Shown one piece after another: positions 25,224 through 34,262 of a DNA stretch of 51,735 bases (position 1 is its first letter; each line of letters begins with the position of its first letter). The translations under genes and the position numbers were made by a program. This DNA is from Clostridiales bacterium (GTDB lineage Bacteria > Bacillota > Peptococcia > DRI-13 > UBA5745): NCBI GenBank assembly GCA_009782505.1, contig WRIW01000013.1, forward strand, positions 1 to 51,735, in the 5' to 3' direction. The notes beneath the pieces are model-generated. The model made no database searches. It saw only the letters and a program-made list of their open reading frames with translations, and was not told where the DNA came from.

Positions 25224-26111
25224 CTACTCGTTTTCCGGCTCAAATAGCCGACGGCAGAAGCCCGCCGCGTCAAAGGGCTCCAGGTCGCCCACCTTCTCGC
25301 CCCAGCCGGTATACTTTACGGGCAGCCCGTACTCATGCTGTATCCCCAGGACTACGCCCCCCTTCGCGGTGCCGTCCAGCTTCGTGAGCACGACGCCGGT
25401 AACTCCGGCGGCTTCCTTGAATAACTTCGCCTGGGACAGGGCGTTTTGCCCGGTGGCGGCGTCGAGCACCAGGAGTACCTCGGCGGGCTGGCCCGGGTGC
25501 TCCCGCTCGATGATGCGACGGATTTTCTTCAGCTCTTCCATCAGGTTGGACTTGGTCTGGAGCCGCCCCGCCGTATCCACAAGGAGCACGTCGGCCTTCC
25601 TGGAATGGGAAGCCGCCATGGCGTCGTAGACCACGGAGCCCGGGTCCGCCCCCTCCTGGTGGCGTATAAGGTCTACCCCCGCCCTTTCGCACCACACGGC
25701 CAGTTGGTCGATAGCCGCTGCCCGGAAAGTATCCGCCGCAGCCACCAGCACCTTCATGCCGCGCCCCTTCAGTTGGTGGGCCAGCTTGCCGATGGTGGTC
25801 GTCTTCCCTACGCCGTTGACCCCAAGAAAGAGGATGACCGTAAGCTCGCCGGGGGCCAGCCGCAGCTCATGGTCCCCTTGCTCAAGCAAGGCGGTGATCT
25901 GCTCGCGAAAGAGCCCCTCGCAGCTCTCCAGGTCGTCCAGGCCCCGTTTCTTTACTTCCAGCCGCAGCCCTTCCGTCAGCTCCATCGCCGCGGCGGCGCT
26001 CACGTCCGCCATGATCAGCTGCTCTTCCAGCTCGTCGTAGAATTCGTCGCTTACTTTCGTCAGGCCTACCGCCAGCCCGATTTTCTTAAACAGGTTCCCA
26101 AATAGCCCCAT
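25224..26111 (-). CDS. ftsY: SRP receptor GTPase FtsY
   Basis: 295 residues, the short form lacking an acidic A domain: starts [21 protein letters not shown] domains: [19 protein letters not shown] (P-loop), [44 protein letters not shown]. Receives Ffh-ribosome complexes at the membrane. Its ATG overlaps the smc stop by one base (TAATG). Confidence 0.98.
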   Translation of the reverse strand: MGLFGNLFKKIGLAVGLTKVSDEFYDELEEQLIMADVSAAAAMELTEGLRLEVKKRGLDDLESCEGLFREQITALLEQGDHELRLAPGELTVILFLGVNGVGKTTTIGKLAHQLKGRGMKVLVAAADTFRAAAIDQLAVWCERAGVDLIRHQEGADPGSVVYDAMAASHSRKADVLLVDTAGRLQTKSNLMEELKKIRRIIEREHPGQPAEVLLVLDAATGQNALSQAKLFKEAAGVTGVVLTKLDGTAKGGVVLGIQHEYGLPVKYTGWGEKVGDLEPFDAAGFCRRLFEPENE

Positions 26112-29100
26112 TACTTATCCTCCAATCGCACGCTGAGGACCTTGGACACCCCGGAGAACTCCTGGGCGGATATGCCATAGATGACGTCCCCGGCTACCAT
26201 CGTGCCCCGCCTGTGGGTGATGATGATGAACTGGCTGCCGCTTTCCCGGTACTCCCTTATCAATCCGGCGAAGCGATCCACATTAGCGTCGTCCAGGTTG
26301 GATTCTATCTCATCCAGTATGCTGAACGGGCTCGGCCGCACGCGAAGCATCGCCATCAGCAGGGATATGGCCGACAGGGCCTTTTCCCCGCCGGAGAGCA
26401 GCGACAGGTGCTGCAGCTTCTTTCCCGGGGGCTGGGCGATGATGTCCACGCCCGTCTCCAAGAGGTTATCCGGCTGGGTCAGCACCAGGCTGGCCCGCCC
26501 GCCGGCGAATAAGCGCTGAAAGATGATGTTGAACTGTTCGTTCACATCATCGAAGGTTTCCTTGAATTTCCCCGCCACCAGGGCGTCCATATCGCTGATG
26601 ACCGATTCCAGATCCGCTTTCGCCTGGCGCAGGTCGTCGGTCTGGCCGCTCATGAAGGCCAGCCGCTCCACCAGCTCGTCGTACTCCCGCATGGCCGCCA
26701 GGTTCACCTCGGGCATGCTTTCCAGCTCTTCCCGCAGTTCCTTCACCCGCTGCTGCCCTTTGCGCTTCTCCTGCACAGGTTGTACGGTTTCCAGGGCGAT
26801 ATCCGTATCCAGGCCGAACTGCTCGGCAAGCCTGCCCTTCCATTCCTCCAGGTTCGCTTCCAGGCGCCCTTCCTGCACCTGCAGGTGCTGGCGGCGTTCC
26901 TGCTTCTTCTCTATCTCCTCGCCAGCGGCTTTCTGGCTCTCGTCCAGGTCGGCGGCTTGCGCCTGCAGCTCCTGCCTCTTGTCCTGAGCGGCTTTCTTCT
27001 CTTGCTCCAGGCTAAGGAGCTTCCCTACCATGACCTGTATCTCCCTGGCGCTCTGCTCCGCGGACTGCCGGTACTGGCGGCTGCGGCTCATGCTCAGGGC
27101 GCTGTTTTCCTTCTGGGAGGCGATGAGGCTCCGCACCTGCTCCATGCGGTTTTGGATGAAGCGCCCGCCTTCGTCGAAGGAGTTCATCTTCTCTTCGTCG
27201 CCGGCAAGCTGTATCCTCAGCTCCGTGAGCCTGCTCTGCCTGTGGGCCCGCCGGCTATCCAGCTCCTGTATCTCCTGCTTCAGCGCCTCCATCCCCCGGC
27301 GGTTTGCTTCGATATCCCCGGCTACGTGCTCCCGCTCGAGCCCCAGGCCTTGCAGCAGGGCAGCTACCCTGGCCTTCTCCAGCTCCTCTTCTTCCTGGCG
27401 GCGGTCCATCATCTCCCGTTCTTCCGCCAGCCGCCGCTCTTCCTGCCTGCTATGGTCGATATCATTCTCCAGAGCCGCCATAGCCAGGCTGCTCTGCCGC
27501 TGCCTCTCCCTGAGCTCCTCCAGCTCCTCCCGGGCCTTGTCCCAGAGTTCGCCGAGCTCTTTCTCTTCCTCTTCACCGGCCACCAGCTCCCGGGACGTCT
27601 GGCGGATGTCCCTGTCCAGCTCCTCAAGCTGCCGCCGACGACTGATGAACCGCTCGCCGCTGAAGCGCGCGCTGCCGCCGGTCATGGTTCCGCCTGTGCC
27701 GACGATCTGCCCGTCCAAGGTCACCATGCGGTATTGGAAGCCGCTTTCCCGCGCTCTGGCTACGGCGTTTGGCAGTTCGTCTACCAGCCAGATGCGGCCC
27801 AGGAGGAACTCCATGACCGGCAGGAGCCGGTCCTCGAAGTCCACCAGATCCGCCAGCCGCCCGATGACGCCCTTCCCCCTGGGCTTCGAGGAATCGCTTA
27901 CCGGGCGGGCTTTGATGGTATCCAGGGGAAGGAATGTGACCCTGCCCTTGTCGAAGTTCTTCAGCCAGCGTATGGCGTCCTGGGCGCTGCGCTCCGTCTC
28001 GGTGATGACATTTTGCGCTTGCCCCCCCAGAGCTATCTCCACGGCCAGCTCGTATTCCTTATCCACCCGGAGGCTTTGGGCCACCGTACCGATGATGCCC
28101 GGTAGCCTCTCCTTGCTGCGGCGTTGAAGCACCTCACGCACGCCCTGGGCATAGCCCTGGCCTTCCTTCTCCATCTCCTCCAGCATCTTGTATCTCGACA
28201 AAGCCTGGCCCCGCTCTCCCGCCAGCGCCCGGTTATCCTGCTGCTTGAGCCTGAGCCGCTCACCGCTTACCTCCGCGGCTGCCACGCCTTCCTGTATCCG
28301 CTTCTCCGTCTGGGCGGTTTCCGCCAAACGAAGCGTCCTTCTGGCTTCCAGGGAGGTTATGGTCTCGGCTGCCTTGCGCCTGTCTTCATCCAGCTTCTGC
28401 TCGGTCTCCCTGAGCCTGTCCTTCTGCCTCGAAGCGGAAGTCAGCTGCTCCTGGTAGCTCACTTCCTGATTCTGCAAGCCGCTGTCCTTGCGGAGGAGCT
28501 CGAAGTGGTCCTCCTCGCCGGCTTCCAGAGCCGCCCGTTTAGCTAAGCCCGCCTCTTCCGCTTCCTTCTGCTGGGCTTCTTCCTCCTCCACCAGCAGTCT
28601 GGCGCGGTTGACCTGCTCCGCCAGGGACGCTTCCTGCTCTCTGCGGGACTGCCACTGCTCCGAAAGCTCCCGCCACTCCGCCTCCAGCTTCTCTGCGCCC
28701 TCGGCCAACTCCCTGGCCTGCTTCTCCATCTCCTGGCTGCGCTCCGTCTCAGCCCGGAGCTCGTTGTCCATTTTTTCCTTATCCAGGCTGTTTTTGTATA
28801 TCTCCTCCTGGAGGCCGTTGACCTGCTCGCCCAGCCGGTCGAGGGCAAGGCGTATGCTTTCTTCCTGCCCCTGGGCGGTGAGAAATCCCGTCCGCCTGGC
28901 CAGTATCTCCTCCTGGAGCTCGGCCATCTCCCGCCGGAGGCTGACCAGCCTCTCGCCAGCCTGGCGTATCTCCCCCACCATCATGCCGATTTCCAAGCCG
29001 TCCAGCTCTTCCTTCAGCTGCCGGTAGACCCTGGCTTCCTCCGCCTGCCGGGCGAGGGGCTCCTCCTGGCTCCTCAGCTCAAGGAGCAGGTCCTCGATGC

Positions 29101-29668
29101 GAAGCAGATGCTGCCCCGTCTCTTCCAGCTTCTTCGCCGCGTCCCGCTTACGGTAGCGGTACTTGATGATTCCCGCGGCGTCCTCCAGGATCATGCGCTT
29201 CTCATCCGGCCTGGCCAGCAGTATCTCTTCCACCCGCCCCTGGCCTATCATGGAGAAGCCCTCCCGGCCGATGCCCGTATCCATGAACATTTCGTGGATA
29301 TCCCTCAGCCTGCAGGGCACTTTATTGATCAGGTACTCGCTCTCGCCGGAGCGGTAAAGCCTTCGCGTGATGGTGATCTCCTGGAACTCCAGGGGGAAGC
29401 CGCCGGAGGTATTGTCTATGGTAAGGGAGACCTCGGCCATGCCCAGGGACTTGCGCTTCTCGCTCCCGGCAAATATCACATCCTCCATCTTGCCCCCCCG
29501 GAGGGTCTTCGCGCTCTGCTCGCCCAGCACCCAGCGTATGGCGTCGGCTATATTGGACTTGCCGCTGCCGTTTGGCCCGACCACCAGGGTGACGCCGGGC
29601 TGGAACTCGAAGGAAGTCTTATCCGCGAAGGATTTGAATCCGTATAAGTCAAGTCGTTTCAGAAACAT
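26111..29668 (-). CDS. smc: Chromosome partition protein SMC
   Basis: 1185 residues, standard length. Head: VVGPNGSGKSNIADAIRWVLGEQ (Walker A), long coiled coils (about 170-500 and 680-1020), hinge near 510-670 (RLPGIIGTVAQSLRVDKEYE, IVGTGGTMTGGSARFSGE), C-terminal head with the signature LSLLSGGEKALSAISLLMA and Walker B PFSILDEIESNLDD. Compacts and segregates the chromosome with ScpAB. The start is inside the end of rnc (20-base overlap), as expected for a coupled rnc-smc-ftsY unit. Confidence 0.99.
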   Translation of the reverse strand: MFLKRLDLYGFKSFADKTSFEFQPGVTLVVGPNGSGKSNIADAIRWVLGEQSAKTLRGGKMEDVIFAGSEKRKSLGMAEVSLTIDNTSGGFPLEFQEITITRRLYRSGESEYLINKVPCRLRDIHEMFMDTGIGREGFSMIGQGRVEEILLARPDEKRMILEDAAGIIKYRYRKRDAAKKLEETGQHLLRIEDLLLELRSQEEPLARQAEEARVYRQLKEELDGLEIGMMVGEIRQAGERLVSLRREMAELQEEILARRTGFLTAQGQEESIRLALDRLGEQVNGLQEEIYKNSLDKEKMDNELRAETERSQEMEKQARELAEGAEKLEAEWRELSEQWQSRREQEASLAEQVNRARLLVEEEEAQQKEAEEAGLAKRAALEAGEEDHFELLRKDSGLQNQEVSYQEQLTSASRQKDRLRETEQKLDEDRRKAAETITSLEARRTLRLAETAQTEKRIQEGVAAAEVSGERLRLKQQDNRALAGERGQALSRYKMLEEMEKEGQGYAQGVREVLQRRSKERLPGIIGTVAQSLRVDKEYELAVEIALGGQAQNVITETERSAQDAIRWLKNFDKGRVTFLPLDTIKARPVSDSSKPRGKGVIGRLADLVDFEDRLLPVMEFLLGRIWLVDELPNAVARARESGFQYRMVTLDGQIVGTGGTMTGGSARFSGERFISRRRQLEELDRDIRQTSRELVAGEEEEKELGELWDKAREELEELRERQRQSSLAMAALENDIDHSRQEERRLAEEREMMDRRQEEEELEKARVAALLQGLGLEREHVAGDIEANRRGMEALKQEIQELDSRRAHRQSRLTELRIQLAGDEEKMNSFDEGGRFIQNRMEQVRSLIASQKENSALSMSRSRQYRQSAEQSAREIQVMVGKLLSLEQEKKAAQDKRQELQAQAADLDESQKAAGEEIEKKQERRQHLQVQEGRLEANLEEWKGRLAEQFGLDTDIALETVQPVQEKRKGQQRVKELREELESMPEVNLAAMREYDELVERLAFMSGQTDDLRQAKADLESVISDMDALVAGKFKETFDDVNEQFNIIFQRLFAGGRASLVLTQPDNLLETGVDIIAQPPGKKLQHLSLLSGGEKALSAISLLMAMLRVRPSPFSILDEIESNLDDANVDRFAGLIREYRESGSQFIIITHRRGTMVAGDVIYGISAQEFSGVSKVLSVRLEDK

Positions 29669-30419
29669 CAGTTACCTCGTATGTTGAGCTTTGTCGATCG
29701 CCGCTTTCCAGATTCCGCAAAGCCAGCTTTGCCGCGGCCTTCTGCGCCTCCTGCTTGGAGTTGCCCCATCCCCTGCCTATCTCCTGCTGATCCAGGTAAG
29801 CGGCTGCCAGAAACATCTTGCGGTGGTCGGGCCCCCGCTCGTCCACGATCCGGTATGACAGCTTCTTTTCGTTGGTCTTCTGCGCCCAGGCCTGAAGCTG
29901 CCCCTTATAGTCCTCGTCCGTATCCCCGGATACGAGATGGCGGCTGCCCTCTATCGCCTGAAATACGAAGCCCTCCAAAGCCGGCAAGGTCGCGCCGCAC
30001 AGGTACAGCGCCCCCAGCAGAGCCTCAAAGACGTCGGCGAGCAGGGAAGGCTGCCTGGCGCCTCCCGACGCGGCTATGCCCTTGCCCAGCTTGAGGTAAT
30101 TCCCCAGCCCTAGGGAAGCGGCAGCCGCCGCCAAAGATTTCTCGCACACAAGGGCCGCCCTCTGCTTGGTCAAGTCGCCTTCCAGACGCGTGGGGAACTC
30201 GCGGTATAGCCTTTGCGCCGCGACGACGCCCAGGACGGCGTCCCCCAGGAATTCCAGCCTCTGGTTGCTTTCCAGGTAAGGGCTGGACCCGTCGTCCCTA
30301 TAGTTCTCCATACACCAGGACGGGTGCAGGAAAGCCTGGCCGATGAGTTCATCCCGGAGCCTGACGCCCTCAAGCTGCTCCAGTTTCAGATTTGCTGCGA
30401 TTTCAGCTATCCCGTTCAT
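29649..30419 (-). CDS. rnc: Ribonuclease III
   Basis: 256 residues. Catalytic domain with QRLEFLGDAVLGVVAAQRLY and PSLLADVFEALLGALYL, carrying the metal-binding Glu and Asp residues. The dsRNA-binding domain is DYKGQLQAWAQKTNEKKLSY...NSKQEAQKAAAKLALRNL. Processes rRNA and structured RNAs, including possibly the long palindromic transcripts of this genome. A terminator separates it from acpP, so it probably has its own promoter. Confidence 0.97.
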   Translation of the reverse strand: MNGIAEIAANLKLEQLEGVRLRDELIGQAFLHPSWCMENYRDDGSSPYLESNQRLEFLGDAVLGVVAAQRLYREFPTRLEGDLTKQRAALVCEKSLAAAAASLGLGNYLKLGKGIAASGGARQPSLLADVFEALLGALYLCGATLPALEGFVFQAIEGSRHLVSGDTDEDYKGQLQAWAQKTNEKKLSYRIVDERGPDHRKMFLAAAYLDQQEIGRGWGNSKQEAQKAAAKLALRNLESGDRQSSTYEVTDVSETT

Positions 30420-30480
30420 CTATACGCGGGCCTTTCGCTCATTGCCCTGAGGGAATGTGTAGAATCCCCCATAAAGTAAT

Positions 30481-30516
30481 AAAACGCCCCCCGGCGCCGG
30501 TTTGTGTCGGGAGGCG
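30481..30516 (-). terminator. Terminator after acpP
   Basis: Minus-strand stem of nine pairs (CGCCTCCCG, 30516-30508, with CGGGGGGCG, 30493-30485; one G-T pair) followed by TTTTATT. It ends the acpP transcript before rnc. Confidence 0.8.
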
Positions 30517-30532
30517 GCATAATCTGTCATGG

Positions 30533-30763
30533 TCAGTTGATGCGCTCTTTGATATACTCCGTCACATCCCCCACCGTGCGTATCTTTTCGGCGTCTTCAT
30601 CGGGAATCTCGATGTCGAATTCCTCTTCCAGGGCCATAATCAGCTCAACCACGTCCAGAGAATCCGCGTTTAAATCGTCGAAGCTCGTACTATCCGATAA
30701 GTCGGCGGACTCAACGCTGAGCTGGGCTGACAAAAGCGATTTTATCTTTTCGGACAAGTCCAT
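30533..30763 (-). CDS. acpP: Acyl carrier protein
   Basis: 76 residues, acidic. The phosphopantetheine serine is in [19 protein letters not shown]. Carries acyl chains in fatty-acid synthesis. RBS AGGGGGTG. Own promoter (30790-30818) and terminator, so it is separately expressed between plsX and rnc. Confidence 0.98.
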   Translation of the reverse strand: MDLSEKIKSLLSAQLSVESADLSDSTSFDDLNADSLDVVELIMALEEEFDIEIPDEDAEKIRTVGDVTEYIKERIN

Positions 30764-30789
30764 ACGGTCACCCCCTTCTATCCTTCAAT

Positions 30790-30818
30790 AGAATATCAAG
30801 TTGCCCCGAATCGGTCAA
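30790..30818 (-). promoter_or_regulatory. Promoter of acpP
   Basis: Minus strand: TTGACC (30818-30813), 17 bp, TATTCT (30795-30790) with a TGA extension just before the -10 box. About 27 bases before the start codon. Confidence 0.75.
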
Positions 30819-30850
30819 TACTTTTTTTCAACGTAATGCGGCCCCTCAGG

Positions 30851-31837
30851 CTAAAATTTGTGCTCGCCGAGCTTTGCCAGCAAGCCGGAGTCTATCCACT
30901 CCCCCGCTTTCAGCAGAGCTGTCCGCACTGCCTTGGCTTTCGAGCTGCCGTGGCATACGACGCTCAGCCCTCTTACGCCCAGAAGCGGCGCGCCGCCGAC
31001 CTCTTCGTAGTCCAGCCTGCTCTTCACCTGCTTCAGCGCCGGCTTCAGCAGAGCCGCCCCCAGCTTGCTTCGGGCGTCCGACATGAAGGCTTCCCTCATC
31101 ATAGTGAACAAAGCCTCCGCGGTGCCTTCCATGGTCTTCAGGGCGATATTGCCGGAGAAGCCGTCAGTGACCACCACATCCGCCTCGCCGCTGAAGAGAT
31201 CCCGGCCCTCGACGCTGCCGCAGAAGTTCAGGCCCTCCTCTTCCATGAGCAGGGAGTACGTCTTTTGTACCAGTTCGTCGCCCTTCTCGGCTTCGACACC
31301 GTTGCTCAGGAGGTATACCTTAGGCTCCGGTATCCCCAGGGCCACAGAGCAGTATATCTTCCCAAGCCAACTGAACTGCCTCAGGTTTTCCGGCATGGAG
31401 TCTGTATTGGCGCCGATGTCCAGCATCACTTTCGGGCCCTTCAGCGTCGGTATGCAGCTGGCGATGGCCGGCCGGTTTACGCCTTCCATGCGCCCTATCT
31501 CAAATAGCGCGGCTACCATCTGCGCGCCGGTGCTTCCCGCGGACACCACGCCCTGGGCCTCGCCGTCCCGTACCAGCCTGCTGGCTACGGTGATGGAAGC
31601 GTTTTTCTTCTTCCGGTAGGCCATGGCGGGATGCTCGTCCATCCCGATGACCTCGTCGCAATGCACGATCTCTATCCTTTGCTCCGACTTGGCTTCGGGC
31701 CAGTACTGCAGCACCGCTTCCAAATCGCCTACAAGCATAAGCTCAAGGGCCCCCGATGAAGCCAAGGCTTCTTTCGCGCCCGCCAATACTTCCTCCGGCG
31801 CGTGGTCTCCGCCCATGACGTCTAAAGCGATTCTCAT
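30851..31837 (-). CDS. plsX: Phosphate acyltransferase PlsX
   Basis: Makes acyl-phosphate from acyl-ACP, the first step of phospholipid synthesis in Firmicutes. 328 residues: MRIALDVMGGDHAPEEVLAGA, VVSAGSTGAQMVAALFEIG, LDIGANTDSMPENL, VVTDGFSGNIALKTMEG. Full length. It follows rpmF by 20 bases in the yceD-rpmF-plsX operon; the usual fapR, fabD and fabG are not adjacent here. Confidence 0.97.
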   Translation of the reverse strand: MRIALDVMGGDHAPEEVLAGAKEALASSGALELMLVGDLEAVLQYWPEAKSEQRIEIVHCDEVIGMDEHPAMAYRKKKNASITVASRLVRDGEAQGVVSAGSTGAQMVAALFEIGRMEGVNRPAIASCIPTLKGPKVMLDIGANTDSMPENLRQFSWLGKIYCSVALGIPEPKVYLLSNGVEAEKGDELVQKTYSLLMEEEGLNFCGSVEGRDLFSGEADVVVTDGFSGNIALKTMEGTAEALFTMMREAFMSDARSKLGAALLKPALKQVKSRLDYEEVGGAPLLGVRGLSVVCHGSSKAKAVRTALLKAGEWIDSGLLAKLGEHKF

Positions 31838-31857
31838 GTTCGGCGCCCTCCCAGCGG

Positions 31858-32046
31858 TTATTTTTCGTTTTTCAGCTCCACCGAGATTTTTTCATTATAA
31901 TACCCGCATGACGGGCATACCCGGTGCGGCATCTTGTACTCGTGGCACTTCGGGCACTCTACATACCCCGGCGCTTTCATCTTCATAACGACGGCGCGGC
32001 TCCTCCGCACCCTGGCTTTTGAGTGGCGATGTTGTTGTACGCCCAT
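31858..32046 (-). CDS. rpmF: 50S ribosomal protein L32
   Basis: 62 residues; zinc-ribbon type with [23 protein letters not shown] (C-x2-C and C-x2-C). N-terminal basic [11 protein letters not shown]. Separated from yceD by 184 bases that hold palindromic element C1, instead of the usual short gap. Confidence 0.98.
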   Translation of the reverse strand: MGVQQHRHSKARVRRSRAVVMKMKAPGYVECPKCHEYKMPHRVCPSCGYYNEKISVELKNEK

Positions 32047-32120
32047 ATCATTTTCCTCCTAAACTTGTCTTTTTCGCTTCCGGCGGCGCCCGCTTCCTCC
32101 ATCCGCTCGGTCATGTACCC

Positions 32121-32228
32121 CAGGCGTCGCTGTTTGCCTGTCTCCCTGGACAACCTCTGCAAATCATCACGCTATCGTGTGATTTGATACGACGTTGACC
32201 AAAGTCGCCAGTCAAACAGCGGCGCCTG
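32121..32228. repeat. Palindromic element C1 between yceD and rpmF
   Basis: Outer arms 32121-32140 and 32209-32228 are inverted copies matching at 18 of 20 bases. An inner stem 32160-32171 / 32176-32186 (CAAATCATCACG / CGTGTGATTTG) closes on CTAT. The segment CTCCCTG...TGCAAATCATC is shared with element C2 at 36844-37026. The right end abuts the yceD stop codon. In the yceD-rpmF mRNA it would form a long hairpin between the two cistrons. Confidence 0.75.
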
Positions 32229-32230
32229 CT

Positions 32231-32698
32231 TCACTTGTCAAGCAGCTCCCGCAGCGCTTCCAGCCTTGGGTCTACGTCGTCCTTCGGGCAGCCGCACTCG
32301 CCTTCGTTCAAATCCTTGCCGCATGATGGGCATAAGCCCTTGCAGTCGTCGCGGCACAAAGCCTGCATGGGGATCGACGTGACCAGCAGCTGGGTCGCCA
32401 CGTCTTCCAGGTCGATGACGGCGTCCTCCCCGGGGTACTCCTCTTCGTCGAACTGCTCGTCGAACTCTAAGGAGACGTCCTGCTCCACGGGAGCCAGGCA
32501 CCGGCTGCAATTAAAGCTCGCCTTCACCGTTAGCTTACCGTCAAGCAAGTATTCGTTGCCGCCGTAAGCCATCGCGCCCGCCGCGTGGACGGGGGTCAGC
32601 AGCCGACAATCCTCTATGCTTTCGGAGGGGGTGAAGTAAAAGTCGAAGCTTTCCGCCTCCCCCGGCTCCAGCTTGAGCGGGCCTAATTCCATCTTCAT
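32231..32698 (-). CDS. yceD: YceD/DUF177 family protein
   Basis: 155 residues; conserved partner of rpmF, linked in other bacteria to 23S rRNA accumulation. Motifs: FNCSRCLAPVEQDVSLEFDEQF and a C-terminal Cys set CRDDCKGLCPSCGKDLNEGECGCP that likely binds zinc. ATG 32698 follows a perfect promoter. First gene of the yceD-rpmF-plsX operon. Confidence 0.93.
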   Translation of the reverse strand: MKMELGPLKLEPGEAESFDFYFTPSESIEDCRLLTPVHAAGAMAYGGNEYLLDGKLTVKASFNCSRCLAPVEQDVSLEFDEQFDEEEYPGEDAVIDLEDVATQLLVTSIPMQALCRDDCKGLCPSCGKDLNEGECGCPKDDVDPRLEALRELLDK

Positions 32699-32751
32699 AT
32701 CTGTACCTGTATCCGTAAACTGTGGCAGCCGCTAGTAAAACACCAGAAGTT

Positions 32752-32780
32752 ATTATATCAGCCGCCCTAATCTTTGTCAA
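32752..32780 (-). promoter_or_regulatory. Consensus promoter of yceD-rpmF-plsX
   Basis: Minus strand: TTGACA (32780-32775), 17 bp, TATAAT (32757-32752) with TGA just before the -10. This is a full consensus match and should be very strong. Confidence 0.85.
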
Positions 32781-32877
32781 AAATATGTTTTGCTGTAAGA
32801 TTAACAGATAACTCCGATGACCTTAGCAGCAATTCATCTTGTGCAGAAATAACAATATGCCTGACCTTCTCCGGCAT
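32767..32877 (-). CDS. Possible 36-residue ORF or gene remnant
   Basis: ATG 32877 with GAGGTGACGAAGAA upstream reads MPEKVRHIVISAQDELLLRS and ends at TAG 32767, inside the yceD promoter. The peptide is amphipathic and has no recognised domain. The rest of the gap (32881-33117) is AT-rich with no other frame or clear structure. It may be a small real gene, a remnant at the edge of the inserted island, or chance. Confidence 0.25.
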   Translation of the reverse strand: MPEKVRHIVISAQDELLLRSSELSVNLTAKHIFDKD

Positions 32878-33117
32878 TTCTTCGTCACCTCTACGCCATA
32901 TAATATCGATTATGTTTATTTCTCAGTCACAAACCCGCACCAATTTTCGTCGTTCTGCGGCGGCTATGTTTGCTCACCCTTTATGTTAATCCATTTCATC
33001 ATCTTTTGACTCAATGGATTGTATTTTTTCTTCCAATACAGCTTTTGGTGGAAGGTTTGTCCAGGAATATGTAATACAAGGAATAGCCGCTTTATCCGTT
33101 ATAAAATGCGATTAGTG

Positions 33118-33146
33118 TTGATTTTATATGTTTTATCGGCTATAAT
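33118..33146 (+). promoter_or_regulatory. Promoter of the DUF6036 nucleotidyltransferase pair
   Basis: TTGATT at 33118-33123, 17 bp, TATAAT at 33141-33146, about 38 bases before the start codon. Confidence 0.7.
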
Positions 33147-33184
33147 ACTAATTGATTAACAGTGTTATATAAAAGGTGATATTT

Positions 33185-33715
33185 ATGGCTGAAATGTTTG
33201 GGGACGTCATTCAAAATCGCATGAAGCTATTTGATGAGCGTGTCGCTTTAGAATACAGCAGCGACGGACGGTTTATGGTTGTTATTGTAGGCGGTGGCGT
33301 TCTAGTGCTACGCGGATATATTTCTCGTTCAACCGATGATATTGACATACTCAAAGCAGATCATAGGATATATAGCTTAATGGAAATGTACGATATGAAT
33401 GGGCACGTAAACGCTTATATCAACCACTTTCCGTTTAACTATGAAGACCGTATTGAATTATTCTGGGCTGGGCAAAAAGTTGATTTCTACATAGCGTCAT
33501 TAGAAGATATTGTTATATCTAAACTATGTTCTTACCGAGGCGATGATTTGGAGGACGCCAATCTTGTGGCAAATTATGTCGATTGGGATTTGCTTGAGAA
33601 ATTGGCGCTTGGCGACAACGAACTAAAAGCAAGCATTCTAAATGACAGAATATATAATGATTTTCTATATAACTACAATAACTACGTAAAGAGGTTTCGT
33701 TTATGCGAAGATTGA
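33185..33715 (+). CDS. DUF6036-like nucleotidyltransferase (candidate toxin of a TA-like pair)
   Basis: 176 residues from ATG 33185 with AAAGGTGAT upstream (a GTG at 33176 is less likely). Nucleotidyltransferase core near residues 30-55: VVIVGGGVLVLRGYISRSTDDIDIL, with GGG and the D-x-D metal pair. A later segment is VDFYIASLEDIVISKLCSYRGDD, like the K...RD motif of AbiEii relatives. Strongly AT-rich against its GC-rich surroundings. It overlaps the next gene by 13 bases. A toxin role is inferred only from architecture. Confidence 0.75.
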   Translation: MAEMFGDVIQNRMKLFDERVALEYSSDGRFMVVIVGGGVLVLRGYISRSTDDIDILKADHRIYSLMEMYDMNGHVNAYINHFPFNYEDRIELFWAGQKVDFYIASLEDIVISKLCSYRGDDLEDANLVANYVDWDLLEKLALGDNELKASILNDRIYNDFLYNYNNYVKRFRLCED

Positions 33716-34230
33716 CATTCGCTGGATATCTTAACGGATATGTGCGTGCGCTTTCATCAAGTAAAACCAATAGTTTATATAAGCTGGCTAATGAAGTTCC
33801 GCAAAATCATCGACTTCGCGAACCATTGCTTCTTTATGCGTTAAGCATTGGTAAAGGTGATGTTTTGCTAAAGGCGATAACAGATAGTAATTTGCGTTCC
33901 CAATACTCAAATGTGATGCGAGATTACGATTGGAGTAAAATGATATCCGCTTTGGAAATTAAAGATGCCAGATTAGACAATGGTTATCATAAGGCTTATC
34001 ACAGTTATGTTAGCAGACGTAATATGCCGGAGACAAACGCTCAGACTAAAGTGTTGATGTGGAAGAAAATACGACGTTTACAGGAGGTAAAGGGTGTAAG
34101 CAATTATCGCCTCTATACGGATCTGCATCTTAACCCAAGCAATATAAATGCGTTTTTAAAACATGGCGGGTGTACAAAGGTTAGTTTGGACACAGCCAGA
34201 AAAATGATTGGATATTTAGAGAGTGTTTAG
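33703..34230 (+). CDS. Hypothetical partner protein with C-terminal HTH-like region
   Basis: 175 residues, RBS AAAGAGG. The C-terminal 60 residues (KIRRLQEVKGVSNYRLYTDL, HLNPSNINAFLKHGG, SLDTARKMIGYLES) look like an Xre-type helix-turn-helix, so it may bind DNA and act as antitoxin or regulator. The N-terminal 110 residues are helical and not recognised. Translation is coupled to the nucleotidyltransferase gene by a 13-base overlap. AT-rich like its partner. The only evidence for its role is position and the HTH-like pattern. Confidence 0.6.
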   Translation: MRRLTFAGYLNGYVRALSSSKTNSLYKLANEVPQNHRLREPLLLYALSIGKGDVLLKAITDSNLRSQYSNVMRDYDWSKMISALEIKDARLDNGYHKAYHSYVSRRNMPETNAQTKVLMWKKIRRLQEVKGVSNYRLYTDLHLNPSNINAFLKHGGCTKVSLDTARKMIGYLESV

Positions 34231-34262
34231 TAAGGCTGTCGCGGGAGTTCTTTTGTTCCAAG

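Noticed and set aside
26780-28105. Long plus-strand frames over smc (441 and 365 codons)
   Set aside because: Leu/Ser-rich translations opposite coiled-coil codons; the smc frame is unambiguous.
32881-33117. A possible gene in the AT-rich gap before the DUF6036 pair
   Set aside because: No frame of useful length with a ribosome site; only AT-rich sequence is seen.
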